Shown: positions 24,015-33,005 of the stretch, piece by piece | Layout: every line of letters starts with the position of its first letter | Position numbering within the stretch: the first letter of the stretch is position 1 | Origin: Paenibacillus cellulosilyticus | Lineage (GTDB): Bacteria > Bacillota > Bacilli > Paenibacillales > Paenibacillaceae | Direction: 5' to 3' | DNA: 64,000 nucleotides | NCBI RefSeq assembly: GCF_003182255.1 | Contig: NZ_QGTQ01000009.1 | Coordinates: 124,001-188,000, forward strand | Program-made: the position numbers and the translations under genes | The notes under the pieces: generated by a model | The model's database searches: none | What the model was told of the DNA's origin: nothing | The model's input: only the letters and a program-made list of their open reading frames with translations

Positions 24015-25189
24015 CACAGCGCATGCTCCTTCACGCCGATGCCGACTGCTCCAAGCACTCGTTCTGCCGCACCACGAAGCCGTGAGGACGGCAATAATCG
24101 TCCTCCTTCTCGCAGCCGCCACGTCTCAATGAACGGGAGTTCGATTGCAGCAGCATGAGCATGTACGCCGCGGCCTTTTGATGAAATTGCCTGTGCACTG
24201 GACTGCTGCACTCCTTCAACCGGTCTCCCAGCTCGCCGTACCATGAGCATCCGCTGCTCCGCTATGCGGAAAGGCTCTCCCCATTTGTTCCTAGCGTAAG
24301 CCATGAAACGATCCGTCTTGCGTTCAGAGGATGGCGAACCTTCCTCCACATAGATAAGCTGACTGCATCGCTCGAACACTGCCATATGCAGCTCATCTGC
24401 TACGCCGTCCAGGTCTACCACGATCAACTCGTATAATCCACTGCGTGCGATTGTATCAATGATCTGCCGCGCATCAGTCGTACTCAGCGATATTCGATCC
24501 TCTGGATTGCGGCACGGTTCAAAATAATCGAACCGCAGCACCACATCCGTCCGGCTGAAGCTGGGAAGCCGCGAAACCGCTTGCTCGAGATCGCTCTGCA
24601 GCGTGTACAGCAGCTGTGCAAATCCGTCCATTCCCCCATCGGGCTCCCCTTGTCCACCGAGCCATACGTCCGTTCCGTTCCATGTCTCCAAATTCAAGTA
24701 AAAGGTGCGACAGCCGCTAATCGCCGCCTGATGCGCCAGATGAATGGCCAACGTAGTCTTCCCAGCCCCGCCTGCCGCGGAGCATATAGCTGCGACATTC
24801 GCCCCCTCGCTTGGCTCAACGCGCCGCCTTGGCATTGATTGCTCCGAATAGATTGCATATAACGCATGAAAAAGCTGCGGCAGCGGTTGAAGCCGCTTCA
24901 CGGCTTTCACCTCTGGCGGCACCGCCTCGCCCGGCCCATCGCACAGTGCAGCCGTAGGAATGGCTGGCCATTCTCCGGCAGCCGCCAGCTCTGCCCGCAT
25001 CGTGCCGTCCAATGCAACCATGTCTGCAGGAAAGCTGCTGCGCAAATAATGGCGAAGCGCAGCACTATTGGTGAAGGCGGTCAGCTGCCATCTCGCCGCG
25101 AGCGGCGAATCTCTGACAAACTGCACCACTCGATGCACATAGTCAGCGTCTATCGAAGCGAATACGAGTTGAATCGGTTGCTCGTTCAT
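24014..25189 (-). CDS. cpaE: CpaE/TadZ-type P-loop ATPase, first gene of the Tad operon
   Basis: The 391-residue protein starts at an ATG preceded by AAGGAG. Residues 1-115 form a receiver-like domain without the usual aspartate motif. Residues 130-380 form a MinD/ParA-type ATPase. It contains a deviant Walker A (SAAGGAGKTTLAIHL), an ELIVVDLDG Walker B and a C-terminal ELPF...EGGRLL region typical of TadZ. CpaE/TadZ places the Tad secretion machine at a cell site. It precedes cpaF with overlapping codons. The promoter must lie beyond the terminator-like hairpin at 25220-25265. Confidence 0.82.
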   Translation of the reverse strand: MNEQPIQLVFASIDADYVHRVVQFVRDSPLAARWQLTAFTNSAALRHYLRSSFPADMVALDGTMRAELAAAGEWPAIPTAALCDGPGEAVPPEVKAVKRLQPLPQLFHALYAIYSEQSMPRRRVEPSEGANVAAICSAAGGAGKTTLAIHLAHQAAISGCRTFYLNLETWNGTDVWLGGQGEPDGGMDGFAQLLYTLQSDLEQAVSRLPSFSRTDVVLRFDYFEPCRNPEDRISLSTTDARQIIDTIARSGLYELIVVDLDGVADELHMAVFERCSQLIYVEEGSPSSERKTDRFMAYARNKWGEPFRIAEQRMLMVRRAGRPVEGVQQSSAQAISSKGRGVHAHAAAIELPFIETWRLREGGRLLPSSRLRGAAERVLGAVGIGVKEHAL

Positions 25190-25212
25190 TGCTGCTCCTT
25201 CCTTTCGCAACG

Positions 25213-25270
25213 CAAAAAAAAGCACCGTCAGACGACGCCTACTAAGGCGTTATCTGACGGTGCTTCCGTC
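25213..25270 (-). promoter_or_regulatory. Leader hairpin with competing stem: candidate attenuator of the Tad operon
   Basis: A perfect 13-bp stem (25220-25232 with 25253-25265) has an inner GCC/GGC stem and, on the minus strand, eight T. It therefore looks like a full terminator. It ends only 24 bases before the cpaE ATG, leaving room for a ribosome site but no promoter. GACGG/CCGTC (25256-25260 with 25266-25270) can form an alternative stem that removes one arm of the terminator. Confidence 0.6.
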
Positions 25271-25360
25271 ACGTTCATCCTATGAAAGATTTGCCATTAA
25301 TTTATCATACCTGCTAAATACTCGTCAACTATAATAATAGCGAACGATTCTCAACCTAAT

Positions 25361-25395
25361 AGCCGCCTCTAAGCCATTATCAGCGAGAGGCGGCT
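25361..25395 (-). terminator. Hairpin after the solute-binding protein gene
   Basis: AGCCGCCTCT (25361-25370) pairs perfectly with AGAGGCGGCT (25386-25395). It lies 12 bp past the stop codon; the T-run is weak. Confidence 0.6.
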
Positions 25396-25406
25396 GTCAT
25401 TGCGAT

Positions 25407-27068
25407 TTAGCCTTTAGCAGCAAGGAATGCGGAAGCTTGCGTCTCAAGCTCCGTCTTCACTTTGTCCACGCCAGCCGCTTGCATTTTGGACACGAGCGTA
25501 TCGAACGATGCATTTACGTCTTTCACAGAACCAATCGCGAAAGGCAGGAAGTACTGCGTCGAGACGTTTTTCAAATTCGCAATCTCTGTCTTCACCTTAT
25601 CCGAGTTGAACGAGAATCCGAGATACGGAATTTGGATCAGGTAATCCTTGACCTTATTATTCAGATCGATATACGAATCCGTCCAGCTTACGCTTGGTTT
25701 CAGGAAGTCTTTGTTCACGAACCAGAAGCCTGCAGCGTCCGGTGGATACGTGTTATCAGCTGCTGCAACGCCGTCCGGCAGACCAAGCTTGCCATCGGAA
25801 GTCAGAACATAGTTCTTGCCTTCGATACCGTAGTAGTCTGTCATCACATACGATTCGTCCTGCATGAGCAGATCCAACGCTTCCAGTGCGCGCTCCGGGT
25901 TCTTCGAACCGGCAGCAATCGCAACACCGTTGTTCAGCCAGCTGTTAGCCGGTGCGTGACCCGACGGCGAGAGAACCGGCATGATGTACGTGTCGATGCC
26001 TTTCTCCTTACAAGATGCGAGCGTAGCTTGAATGTCGATCGAGTTACCGAACGCAACGCCTGCTTTGCTCTCGCAGAAGTTGTCTTTGGAGCGTACTTTG
26101 TTCGAATACGGGTTTTTGTTCACATAGCCTGCATCGAACCACTGCTTCATGATGCCTGCAGCGTATTTGAACGCGCCTTGCACTGGCTCATCGGTAATGC
26201 TGAGCACTTTGCCCGATGGATCCTCAAGGTCCATGTAGTTGCCGACGCCGGACGGATCGCCAGAGTCGCCAGGAGCGCCTGCATAAGCGAATTTCTCCGA
26301 TACCAACGCACCGAATGGCGCTGGCAGGTCATATTGGGAATCCAAGTTCAGCGGCGTCATGTTCGGATAGTCTTTTTTGATCTCTGCAAAATACGGCTCC
26401 AGCTCCGAAATCTTCGTCGGATTCGTCAGACCAGCCTTGTCCATAATATCCTTGCGAAGCACGATCACGTTAACCTTGCGGTCTGGCGTCGTCGTCGGAA
26501 TCATGTACTGCTTGCCTTGCACTTGGGCAGCCTTGTAAGCGGATGCGTCCTGCTTCTCATAATACTTCGGCATGTACTTCTGGAGCAGATCCGTCGTAAT
26601 CTCTTTGAAAGAGCCTTTGTTTGCTTCTTGTACGTAGAAGTTCCAGTCTGCTGTGAAGACGAAGTCTACATCTTCACCCGCTGCGAGAATAAGCGGATAC
26701 TTGGAAGCGATGTCGCCCCAACCGATGTAGTTGATCTCAAGCGTTGCGTTAATGTCCTTTTTCAGCTTCTCGTTCAGCGCAGCCATCACTTCTGGCATGC
26801 CCTTGGGCGCTTCGCCGAGCAGGTAGCCGACGAGCTTCACTTCTTTGGAGTGATCAATGCCCGTATCCGTCGCAGCAGCAGTCGACGAATCCTTATCTGT
26901 CTTGGCAGCGTCCGTCTTCGAATCTGTATCTGTTGCCTTAGTCGTATCTGTCGTACTGCCGGAAGATTCCGTTTCTTTGTCTTTACTGCTGCCACAAGCG
27001 GCGAGCGTGAACGTCAGCATGACGGACAACGCCAGCATCAACCACATTCTTTTTCTGTTTCTTTGCAC
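25407..27068 (-). CDS. Sugar ABC transporter solute-binding lipoprotein (LipO/LplA-like), paralog 1
   Basis: This 553-residue protein has a lipoprotein signal peptide with lipobox LAAC near residue 24. A Ser/Thr/Asp-rich linker follows, then a family-1 extracellular solute-binding domain (from about residue 75, KEVKLVGYLLGEAPKGMPEV). It is the last gene of an operon with the two permeases at 27145-28990. It is closely similar along its whole length to the protein at 29626-31191. The GTG start follows GGGAGGG by six bases. It binds an unidentified carbohydrate outside the membrane and delivers it to the permeases. The ATPase would be encoded elsewhere (MsmX-type), as is usual. Confidence 0.9.
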   Translation of the reverse strand: MQRNRKRMWLMLALSVMLTFTLAACGSSKDKETESSGSTTDTTKATDTDSKTDAAKTDKDSSTAAATDTGIDHSKEVKLVGYLLGEAPKGMPEVMAALNEKLKKDINATLEINYIGWGDIASKYPLILAAGEDVDFVFTADWNFYVQEANKGSFKEITTDLLQKYMPKYYEKQDASAYKAAQVQGKQYMIPTTTPDRKVNVIVLRKDIMDKAGLTNPTKISELEPYFAEIKKDYPNMTPLNLDSQYDLPAPFGALVSEKFAYAGAPGDSGDPSGVGNYMDLEDPSGKVLSITDEPVQGAFKYAAGIMKQWFDAGYVNKNPYSNKVRSKDNFCESKAGVAFGNSIDIQATLASCKEKGIDTYIMPVLSPSGHAPANSWLNNGVAIAAGSKNPERALEALDLLMQDESYVMTDYYGIEGKNYVLTSDGKLGLPDGVAAADNTYPPDAAGFWFVNKDFLKPSVSWTDSYIDLNNKVKDYLIQIPYLGFSFNSDKVKTEIANLKNVSTQYFLPFAIGSVKDVNASFDTLVSKMQAAGVDKVKTELETQASAFLAAKG

Positions 27069-27144
27069 TTGAATCCCTCCCTTTCGTAGTGGCCAAGCCT
27101 AGCAAGCAAATCTATATAAATCCCGAATGATTGCGGAACTTATA

Positions 27145-28044
27145 TCAACCTTTCACGGCGCCAATCGTAACGCCGCTGACAAAATACTTTTGAACGAACG
27201 GGAACACGAGCAAAATCGGACCTGTCGCAATAACCGTCATCGCGAGCTTGAACGTCTCCTTCGGCGCGTCCAGGTTCGTCACATGCTGCGACATTGCGGA
27301 CGACAGATTAACCGAAGAGAGCATTTTGTACAGCAAATATTGCAGTGGAATGAGCGGGTCCTTGGTCGTGAACATCATGGCGGTCCACCAATCATTCCAA
27401 TAAGCCAGTGCGGTAAACACCCCGATCGAAGCGAGTGCTGGCTTGCTGAGTGGAAGAATCATTTGCAGGAAAATCCGAAGATCTCCCGCTCCGTCGATTC
27501 TCGCTGATTCGATCAGCGGTTCCGGAACGGAGGACGATATAAAGCTGCGCAGAATGAGAATGTACATAACGTTGAACATCGGAACCAAGATGAGCACAGC
27601 GTACGTATTGCTCAGGTGCAGATTGCGGCTTAACCAAATGTAGTAAGGTGCCAGACCACCGCTGAACAGCGTCGTGAAGAACAGGAAGAACGCGAGCTTA
27701 TTGCGGTGCTTGAGCTCTTTGCGCCCTAGCACATAAGCAGCCATCGTCGAGCAGAAGAGCGACAATGCCGTTCCGATTACAGCGATTAGAATGGATACCT
27801 TGTAAGCGGAGAGCACATCCCCTGGGTAGCGGAAAATGAACTTGAACGCATCCAGCGAGAAATCGCGCGGCCAGAACCAATAGCCATCACTGATGACCGA
27901 GCTCTCGGAGGAGAATGCGCCTGCCAGCAGCACCACGAATGGAATTAGACATACAAGTGCGATGATCGAGACGACGGTATAAGCAATCGCCGTGAATACG
28001 GGAGCGGAGTTGAGCTTACGGTTTGAAGCAGTCGAACTGCTCAT
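27145..28044 (-). CDS. Carbohydrate ABC transporter permease, LplC/YtcP-type
   Basis: The 299-residue protein has six membrane segments. The cytoplasmic EAA loop (EPLIESARIDGAGDLRIFLQMILPLSKPALASIG) is the contact point for the ATPase. The C-terminal FPFVQKYFVSGVTIGAVKG is typical of this family. The ATG at 28044 was chosen because the upstream extension overlaps the preceding permease and lacks family sequence; only a weak ribosome site is visible, so translation may be coupled. It pairs with the 28088-28990 permease in the CUT1-type importer. Confidence 0.9.
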   Translation of the reverse strand: MSSSTASNRKLNSAPVFTAIAYTVVSIIALVCLIPFVVLLAGAFSSESSVISDGYWFWPRDFSLDAFKFIFRYPGDVLSAYKVSILIAVIGTALSLFCSTMAAYVLGRKELKHRNKLAFFLFFTTLFSGGLAPYYIWLSRNLHLSNTYAVLILVPMFNVMYILILRSFISSSVPEPLIESARIDGAGDLRIFLQMILPLSKPALASIGVFTALAYWNDWWTAMMFTTKDPLIPLQYLLYKMLSSVNLSSAMSQHVTNLDAPKETFKLAMTVIATGPILLVFPFVQKYFVSGVTIGAVKG

Positions 28045-28087
28045 GGTTACACCAGCTTTCTGTAAGGGATGGAGACGGCGACTTGTT

Positions 28088-28990
28088 CTAGAAGAGCGCA
28101 TGGTCCCTGTCGTATTTGCGAACAAGCCAGTTGGCCGTAAGGATGATGATCAGCGTCAGCACCGATTGGTACACGCCGACCGACGACGCCATACCGAAGT
28201 CGGCAGAGCCCATCAAGGATCGGAACGCTAACGTATCGATGATGTCGGTGGCATCCATGAGCAGCCCGTTGTTGCCGATAAGCTGGTAGAACATATCGAA
28301 CTCGCCCCGCATAATGCGGCCAAGCCCCAGCAGGATGAGAATAATCATCGTTGGCTTCAGCAGCGGCAGCGTGATGCGCATGATCCGTTGGAACCTGCTC
28401 GCTCCGTCGATCGTAGCTGCCTCATAAATTTCCTGGTCGATTCCTACGATTGCAGCCAAGTAGAGGATGCTGCCGTAGCCGACCCATTTCCACACATACA
28501 GGAACGGAAGCAGGAAATACCAGTAGCTCGTGTTGGAGTAAATATCGATGCCTTCCATGCCGAAGTAATGCAGAATTTTGTTCACGATGCCGTACTCGTA
28601 GTTGAAGAAGTTGTAGACGAATGCAGAGACGGTAACCCATGAGATGAAGTAAGGCAGGAACATGAGCGTCTGCGTCATTTTCTTAAAAAACTTGCTGCGA
28701 ATCTCTGACATGAACACTGCCGCAATAATGGAGAACACCGTATAGCAGCCGAGAAAAATGACGTTGTAAACGATCGTGTTGCGAGTGACGAGCCACGCTT
28801 TTCCCGACGCAAAGAAATAATGGAAATTATCGAACCCGACCCATTTGCTGAAGAACATGCCGCCTGTGCGAGTGTAGGATTCGAACGCCATGACAATGCC
28901 CGCCATCGGGATGTAAGCGAATACAATAAAGTAGATGGCGACTGGCAAAAACATCGTGTAGAGCACCCAATGCCTGCGAATATCTTTCAT
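28088..28990 (-). CDS. Carbohydrate ABC transporter permease, LplB-type
   Basis: The 300-residue protein has six predicted membrane segments. Its EAA loop reads EIYEAATIDGASRFQRIMRITLPLLKP. GGAGG precedes the ATG by seven bases. It is the first gene of the three-gene permease/permease/binding-protein group on the minus strand. A 635-bp non-coding region separates it from the second binding-protein gene, so it may have its own promoter there. Confidence 0.9.
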   Translation of the reverse strand: MKDIRRHWVLYTMFLPVAIYFIVFAYIPMAGIVMAFESYTRTGGMFFSKWVGFDNFHYFFASGKAWLVTRNTIVYNVIFLGCYTVFSIIAAVFMSEIRSKFFKKMTQTLMFLPYFISWVTVSAFVYNFFNYEYGIVNKILHYFGMEGIDIYSNTSYWYFLLPFLYVWKWVGYGSILYLAAIVGIDQEIYEAATIDGASRFQRIMRITLPLLKPTMIILILLGLGRIMRGEFDMFYQLIGNNGLLMDATDIIDTLAFRSLMGSADFGMASSVGVYQSVLTLIIILTANWLVRKYDRDHALF

Positions 28991-29039
28991 GCAACAACCT
29001 CCGTAACAATCTTTCTAGTAGTGCGTGCTCAAAAAACGT

Positions 29040-29119
29040 GTTCAAAAAGTTCGGTTTCAGCACCTGATGCCGAATACGCTTCTTGTGATGCTTCGTGATC
29101 AAAAGCGGAGTTTTTGAAC
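29040..29119. repeat. 80-bp repeat with GTTCAAAAA ends (copy 1 of 3)
   Basis: It starts GTTCAAAAAGTTCGG and ends with the inverted form of GTTCAAAAACTCCGC. Parts recur at 40758-40800 (right half) and 41546-41609 (both ends). Short length, inverted ends and dispersed copies fit a MITE-like element. Confidence 0.6.
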
Positions 29120-29289
29120 AACCTCTCTAGTTACTATGCTGTAATCGTACTGGAATCCAGAGAAAGTTCCCACACGGCTACTTTACGTTTATCTTTGATA
29201 ATCCAAGCTTGCGAAGGGACAATTGTACATCCATGTAAAAAAGGCATACCAGCGGAAAGCCTCGACAGTCGCATCGCATCGCCAAATTA

Positions 29290-29560
29290 TCGCTATAACC
29301 GCTGCCCCTCACCTTGAACGGCTGCCTGATCGTTATCCTCGTATTGTTACGCTTACGGTTGCAGATGAGCTTATTGACTCCGATATGCACCTTTGCAAGC
29401 TGTAACGGTTGCAGGCGAGCTTTTTAGTCCTAATCGAGCCACAACAGCCCGTTTTTGCCACAATACCCGCTCTCGCAACCGTTACGCGCTTTAATGCTGC
29501 GTATTAATGGGAATAGCCGCTATGACAACCGTTAGGCCAATCGATGTATCCTTGACCAAT
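29290..29560. repeat. Degenerate GTAACGGTTGC repeats in non-coding DNA
   Basis: GTAACGGTTGC (29402-29412) has an exact reverse complement at about 29477-29487. Further variants (TTACGGTTGCAG, GACAACCGTTAG, ATAACCGCTGC) occur on both strands. The rest of the 28991-29577 gap shows no gene. Confidence 0.45.
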
Positions 29561-29577
29561 CAACACTCAATAGTCCA

Positions 29578-29617
29578 AATAAAAAGCCCGCCCGGTCATA
29601 CGCCCGGACAGGCTTTG
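29578..29617 (-). terminator. Terminator after the second solute-binding protein gene
   Basis: On the minus strand AAGCC and CCGG pair with CCGG and GGCTT, followed by TTTTATTT, nine bases after the stop codon. Confidence 0.75.
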
Positions 29618-29625
29618 CTGCAACG

Positions 29626-31191
29626 CTATTTGCCGTTCTGACTTGCTAAATATAGGTCGCCCTGCTTCTGCACTTCCATCTTAACCTTGTCGATCCCAGC
29701 CTTCTTCAGATGGCCGACAAGCGTATCGAAGGCCGCATCCACATCGTCAACCGCGCCGATGTAGAGCGACTGCGCATACTGCGTGGACACGCTCTTCATA
29801 TTAGCGACCTCCGATTTCACCTCAGCGGAGTTGAAGAAGAAGTTGCGGTATGGAACGGCCTCCACCAGCGGTCGGATTTGTTCTTGCAGTGCCGTATAGG
29901 AGTCTGTCCAATTGGCCATCGGCTTGAATAAGCTCTTATTGACGAACCAGAAGCCAGCAGCATCCGGGGGATACGTGTTCGTCTCCGATGTGACGCCTTC
30001 CGGCAGCCCGATGCGTCCGTCTGGCGTGAACGCATAATTGACGCCTTCAATGCCGTAATAAGCCAAGTACGCATACGAAGGGTCATCCATCAGTAGATCC
30101 AGCGCCTCCATCGCACGTTCTGGATTTTTGGAGGAAGACGCAATTGCCGCCCCGTTGTTCAGTAAGCTCACCTTCGATGCCTTGCCGGAAGGATACAAGA
30201 GCGGAAGCGGATAAATATCGATGCCCTGCTCCTTGCAGGTCATAAATACATTTTGCGTATCGATCGAGTTGCCGAATGCGATGCCCGACTTGCCATTGCA
30301 GAAATTGTCCTTCGAGCGGATGTTGTTCGCATACGGATTCCGATTCACATAACCTTTGTCATACCAATCCTTCATGATCCGAGCGGCTTCCTTCTGATAG
30401 CTGAGAATCGGCTCTTCGACCATACTGTACATCTTGCCTGCCTTGTCTTCCATATCAACGGCGATGCCCTCTGCAAGCGGATCGCCCGAATCGATGGGAG
30501 CGCTGGACCAAGCAAACTTCTCGGACAGCAGGTAGCTGAATGGAACGGGCAGGTCATACCGAGAATCGAGATTGAGCGGCGTCATACCGGGGTAGCTCTT
30601 CTTAATCTCAGCTAGATAAGGCTCGATATCGGAAAACTTCCTGATCTCCTTCATTCCTGCCTTGTCCATCACGTCCTTGCGGAACAGCGCAACATTGACC
30701 ATCGTATCCGGCGAGGATGTCGGAATCATATAAGGAGTGCCGTTCACTTTGGCTGCTTCCAGCGCTTCTGGCGGCATCGCCTTCATATGCCGTGGCATGT
30801 ATTTCTCCAGCAGCTCGCGGCTTAGCGGATAGAGTGAGCCTCGGGTCGCCTCGGAGACGTAGTAGATCCATTCTGCTGCAAAAATAAAATCGACGTCCTG
30901 CCCGCTTGCGAGCACTAGCGGGTATTTCGAGGCGGCATCGCCCCAACCGATATAGTTAAGCTCAATCGTCGCGTTAATGTCCTTTTTGAGCTTCTCATTA
31001 ATCGCCTGCAGCACCTGCGGCATCCCTTTGGGCGCTTCACCGATCAAATAGCCGACGAGCCTGACTTCCTTCTCGTGCGCTTGATCAACAGTTGCAACGT
31101 CACTCGTGCTGCCGCCGCATGCCGTCGTCTCCAAGATAAGAAGCAGCATCAGCACGAGCAACAGCGCTCCTCGCAGCATCGTCCGGTTCAT
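29626..31191 (-). CDS. Sugar ABC transporter solute-binding lipoprotein, paralog 2
   Basis: This 521-residue lipoprotein has the lipobox TTAC with cysteine near residue 25. The mature part parallels the 25407-27068 protein from EKEVRLVGYLIGEAPKGMPQV to the C-terminus, clearly by duplication. The ATG at 31191 was chosen because AGGAGGAGG precedes it. It is the third gene of an operon after the response regulator and the histidine kinase (24 bp gap). It may be the binding protein that signals to the YesM-type kinase, or an alternative receptor for the shared permeases. That split of roles is inference. Confidence 0.88.
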   Translation of the reverse strand: MNRTMLRGALLLVLMLLLILETTACGGSTSDVATVDQAHEKEVRLVGYLIGEAPKGMPQVLQAINEKLKKDINATIELNYIGWGDAASKYPLVLASGQDVDFIFAAEWIYYVSEATRGSLYPLSRELLEKYMPRHMKAMPPEALEAAKVNGTPYMIPTSSPDTMVNVALFRKDVMDKAGMKEIRKFSDIEPYLAEIKKSYPGMTPLNLDSRYDLPVPFSYLLSEKFAWSSAPIDSGDPLAEGIAVDMEDKAGKMYSMVEEPILSYQKEAARIMKDWYDKGYVNRNPYANNIRSKDNFCNGKSGIAFGNSIDTQNVFMTCKEQGIDIYPLPLLYPSGKASKVSLLNNGAAIASSSKNPERAMEALDLLMDDPSYAYLAYYGIEGVNYAFTPDGRIGLPEGVTSETNTYPPDAAGFWFVNKSLFKPMANWTDSYTALQEQIRPLVEAVPYRNFFFNSAEVKSEVANMKSVSTQYAQSLYIGAVDDVDAAFDTLVGHLKKAGIDKVKMEVQKQGDLYLASQNGK

Positions 31192-31214
31192 AGTGAGCCT
31201 CCTCCTTCCTCCCG

Positions 31215-33005
31215 TCATTCCTCTCGACGTTCAGGCAGCCGCAGCACGACACGCGTCCCTTCGCCTTCCGTGCTGTAATATTTCAATCCATATTGCAAGC
31301 CGTATGAAAGCTGCAGTCGCTCCTCGATATTGCGAACGCCATACCCGCCCCTTGTGCCTTCTCCTTCCGGGAGGTGAAGAATAGCGGCCAGCCGCTCTTC
31401 ATCCATACCAACGCCGTCGTCTGCGATTTCGATGAGCAGATCGCCCTTGTCCGTCCACGCGGATACGCGGACCTCGCCTTCCTCGCTGTCCTTCTCCATA
31501 ATGCCGTGCAGAATCGCATTCTCCACGAGCGGTTGAAGCAGGATTTTCGGCAGCTGACAGTCGTATAGCTCTCTTGGCACCTCGAACTCCAAACGGACGC
31601 TATCGTCGAACCGCATATTTTGAATCCGAACATACGCTTCGATATGCTTCAGTTCACTTTCCAGCGACACATATTCCTTGCCGTTGGACAAGCTGAGCCG
31701 ATAGAAAACCGTCAGTTCATCCACGACCCGCTTAATGTCCCGCGCATCGGACTCGATGGCCAGAACGTTGATCAGCTCCAGCGTATTGTAGAGGAAGTGC
31801 GGGTTAATCTGCGCTTGCAGCGCCTTCAATTCTTTGTCCTTCACCTCTTGGCCTAGCGAAGACCGCTCCTCGATAAGCCCCGAGATGTTCTGAACCATCG
31901 TGTTGAAATTATGCGTAAGCTCCCCGATCTCATCCTCGTTCACCGGCAGAGGCGCAAGCTGAAAATGCCCATGCTTCACCTTGCGGACGTGAATGATCAA
32001 CCGACGAATTCGTCTCGTCGCAGACTCGGCCACGAAGAACGACAGCGGCAGCATTAACGGCACGATGAATAGGAAGATCGAGATAATCCGATTCCTCGCC
32101 TTCACCGTCGACTGCAAAATGTCCGAGTAAGGCACGACCAGCGCCACCAGCATGTCGGTATGTGGAATCATCTGGACACCGAGCAATTGCCGATTGCCAT
32201 TAATCGAGTAATGGTCGTTATAATACGTATCGACTACATCGGATGCCGAGTAGAGCGCTTTGACGTTCTTTACGAGCTGATCCGAATATTCGAATTGGTC
32301 CGAGCCGCCTAGAAAATCGCCTTCCGCATTAAACAAGAAAGCTGATGCATTTGGCGTCAGAATCGCATGGTTCAGAACGGACTCCATCGCATCCTGCTTG
32401 ACCCTTGCTCGTACGATGCCGACGAACTCGCGAACATCGTGGTCGTTTGGTATTTTGCGCAGCACAGTCAATTCTCGGCTATCCGCATTCGCATCCAGCG
32501 TACTAGAAGGAAGCCAAGCGACAACCCCATTCGTCTGGGCAAAATGAACATACCACGGCTCCGTCTGCACCTTCTCCATGTTCAGAAACTCTTCATTCTC
32601 CGTTGCACCTGCGAGCCCTTGGTTCATATAAATCTGAATCGTCTTAATGTCGTCATTGTAGCGGAATTGATTGATCAGTCTCGACAGCTGCAACGCATCC
32701 ATATGCCAGAGGTCAATATTCTGATAGGGAGACGAATCTGCGCCGACAGCTTTCTGTACAAGCTCGTTGTACGCGATGAAGTTCAAGACCTCCGTAATAG
32801 CCTCGGATTTGTACTCCAGATAGGCTTTCGTCTCATCGAGAATTTTGTGAGAGGAATATACGGCAGCGTCCTTATTCTCTCGTTGTGTCGAATTGATATG
32901 GATGAACAATAACAGCACGAACGGAATGAGAATGACGAGCACATACGTCGCGAACAGCTTGTAACGGATGCTAAGGTAAACGGGACGTATCAGCCTTAAT
33001 CTCAT
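31215..33005 (-). CDS. YesM-type membrane sensor histidine kinase
   Basis: The 596-residue protein has membrane segments at about residues 17-37 and 285-310 that bracket a large extracellular (dCache-like) sensor. A HAMP linker comes next, then a His_kinase domain with the phospho-acceptor in NPHFLYNTLELINVLA. A HATPase domain follows (VENAILHGI, DDGVGMDEER, GYGVRNIEERL). It overlaps the response-regulator stop as ATGA. These LytS/YesM-like kinases in Bacillales usually sense oligosaccharides, often with a binding lipoprotein, and activate transporter operons. Confidence 0.92.
   Translation of the reverse strand: MRLRLIRPVYLSIRYKLFATYVLVILIPFVLLLFIHINSTQRENKDAAVYSSHKILDETKAYLEYKSEAITEVLNFIAYNELVQKAVGADSSPYQNIDLWHMDALQLSRLINQFRYNDDIKTIQIYMNQGLAGATENEEFLNMEKVQTEPWYVHFAQTNGVVAWLPSSTLDANADSRELTVLRKIPNDHDVREFVGIVRARVKQDAMESVLNHAILTPNASAFLFNAEGDFLGGSDQFEYSDQLVKNVKALYSASDVVDTYYNDHYSINGNRQLLGVQMIPHTDMLVALVVPYSDILQSTVKARNRIISIFLFIVPLMLPLSFFVAESATRRIRRLIIHVRKVKHGHFQLAPLPVNEDEIGELTHNFNTMVQNISGLIEERSSLGQEVKDKELKALQAQINPHFLYNTLELINVLAIESDARDIKRVVDELTVFYRLSLSNGKEYVSLESELKHIEAYVRIQNMRFDDSVRLEFEVPRELYDCQLPKILLQPLVENAILHGIMEKDSEEGEVRVSAWTDKGDLLIEIADDGVGMDEERLAAILHLPEGEGTRGGYGVRNIEERLQLSYGLQYGLKYYSTEGEGTRVVLRLPERREE

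Noticed and set aside
25437-27089. 550-codon open frame on the plus strand
   Set aside because: It lies exactly opposite the solute-binding lipoprotein gene, has an amino-acid make-up typical of an antisense frame in GC-rich codons, and has no ribosome site.
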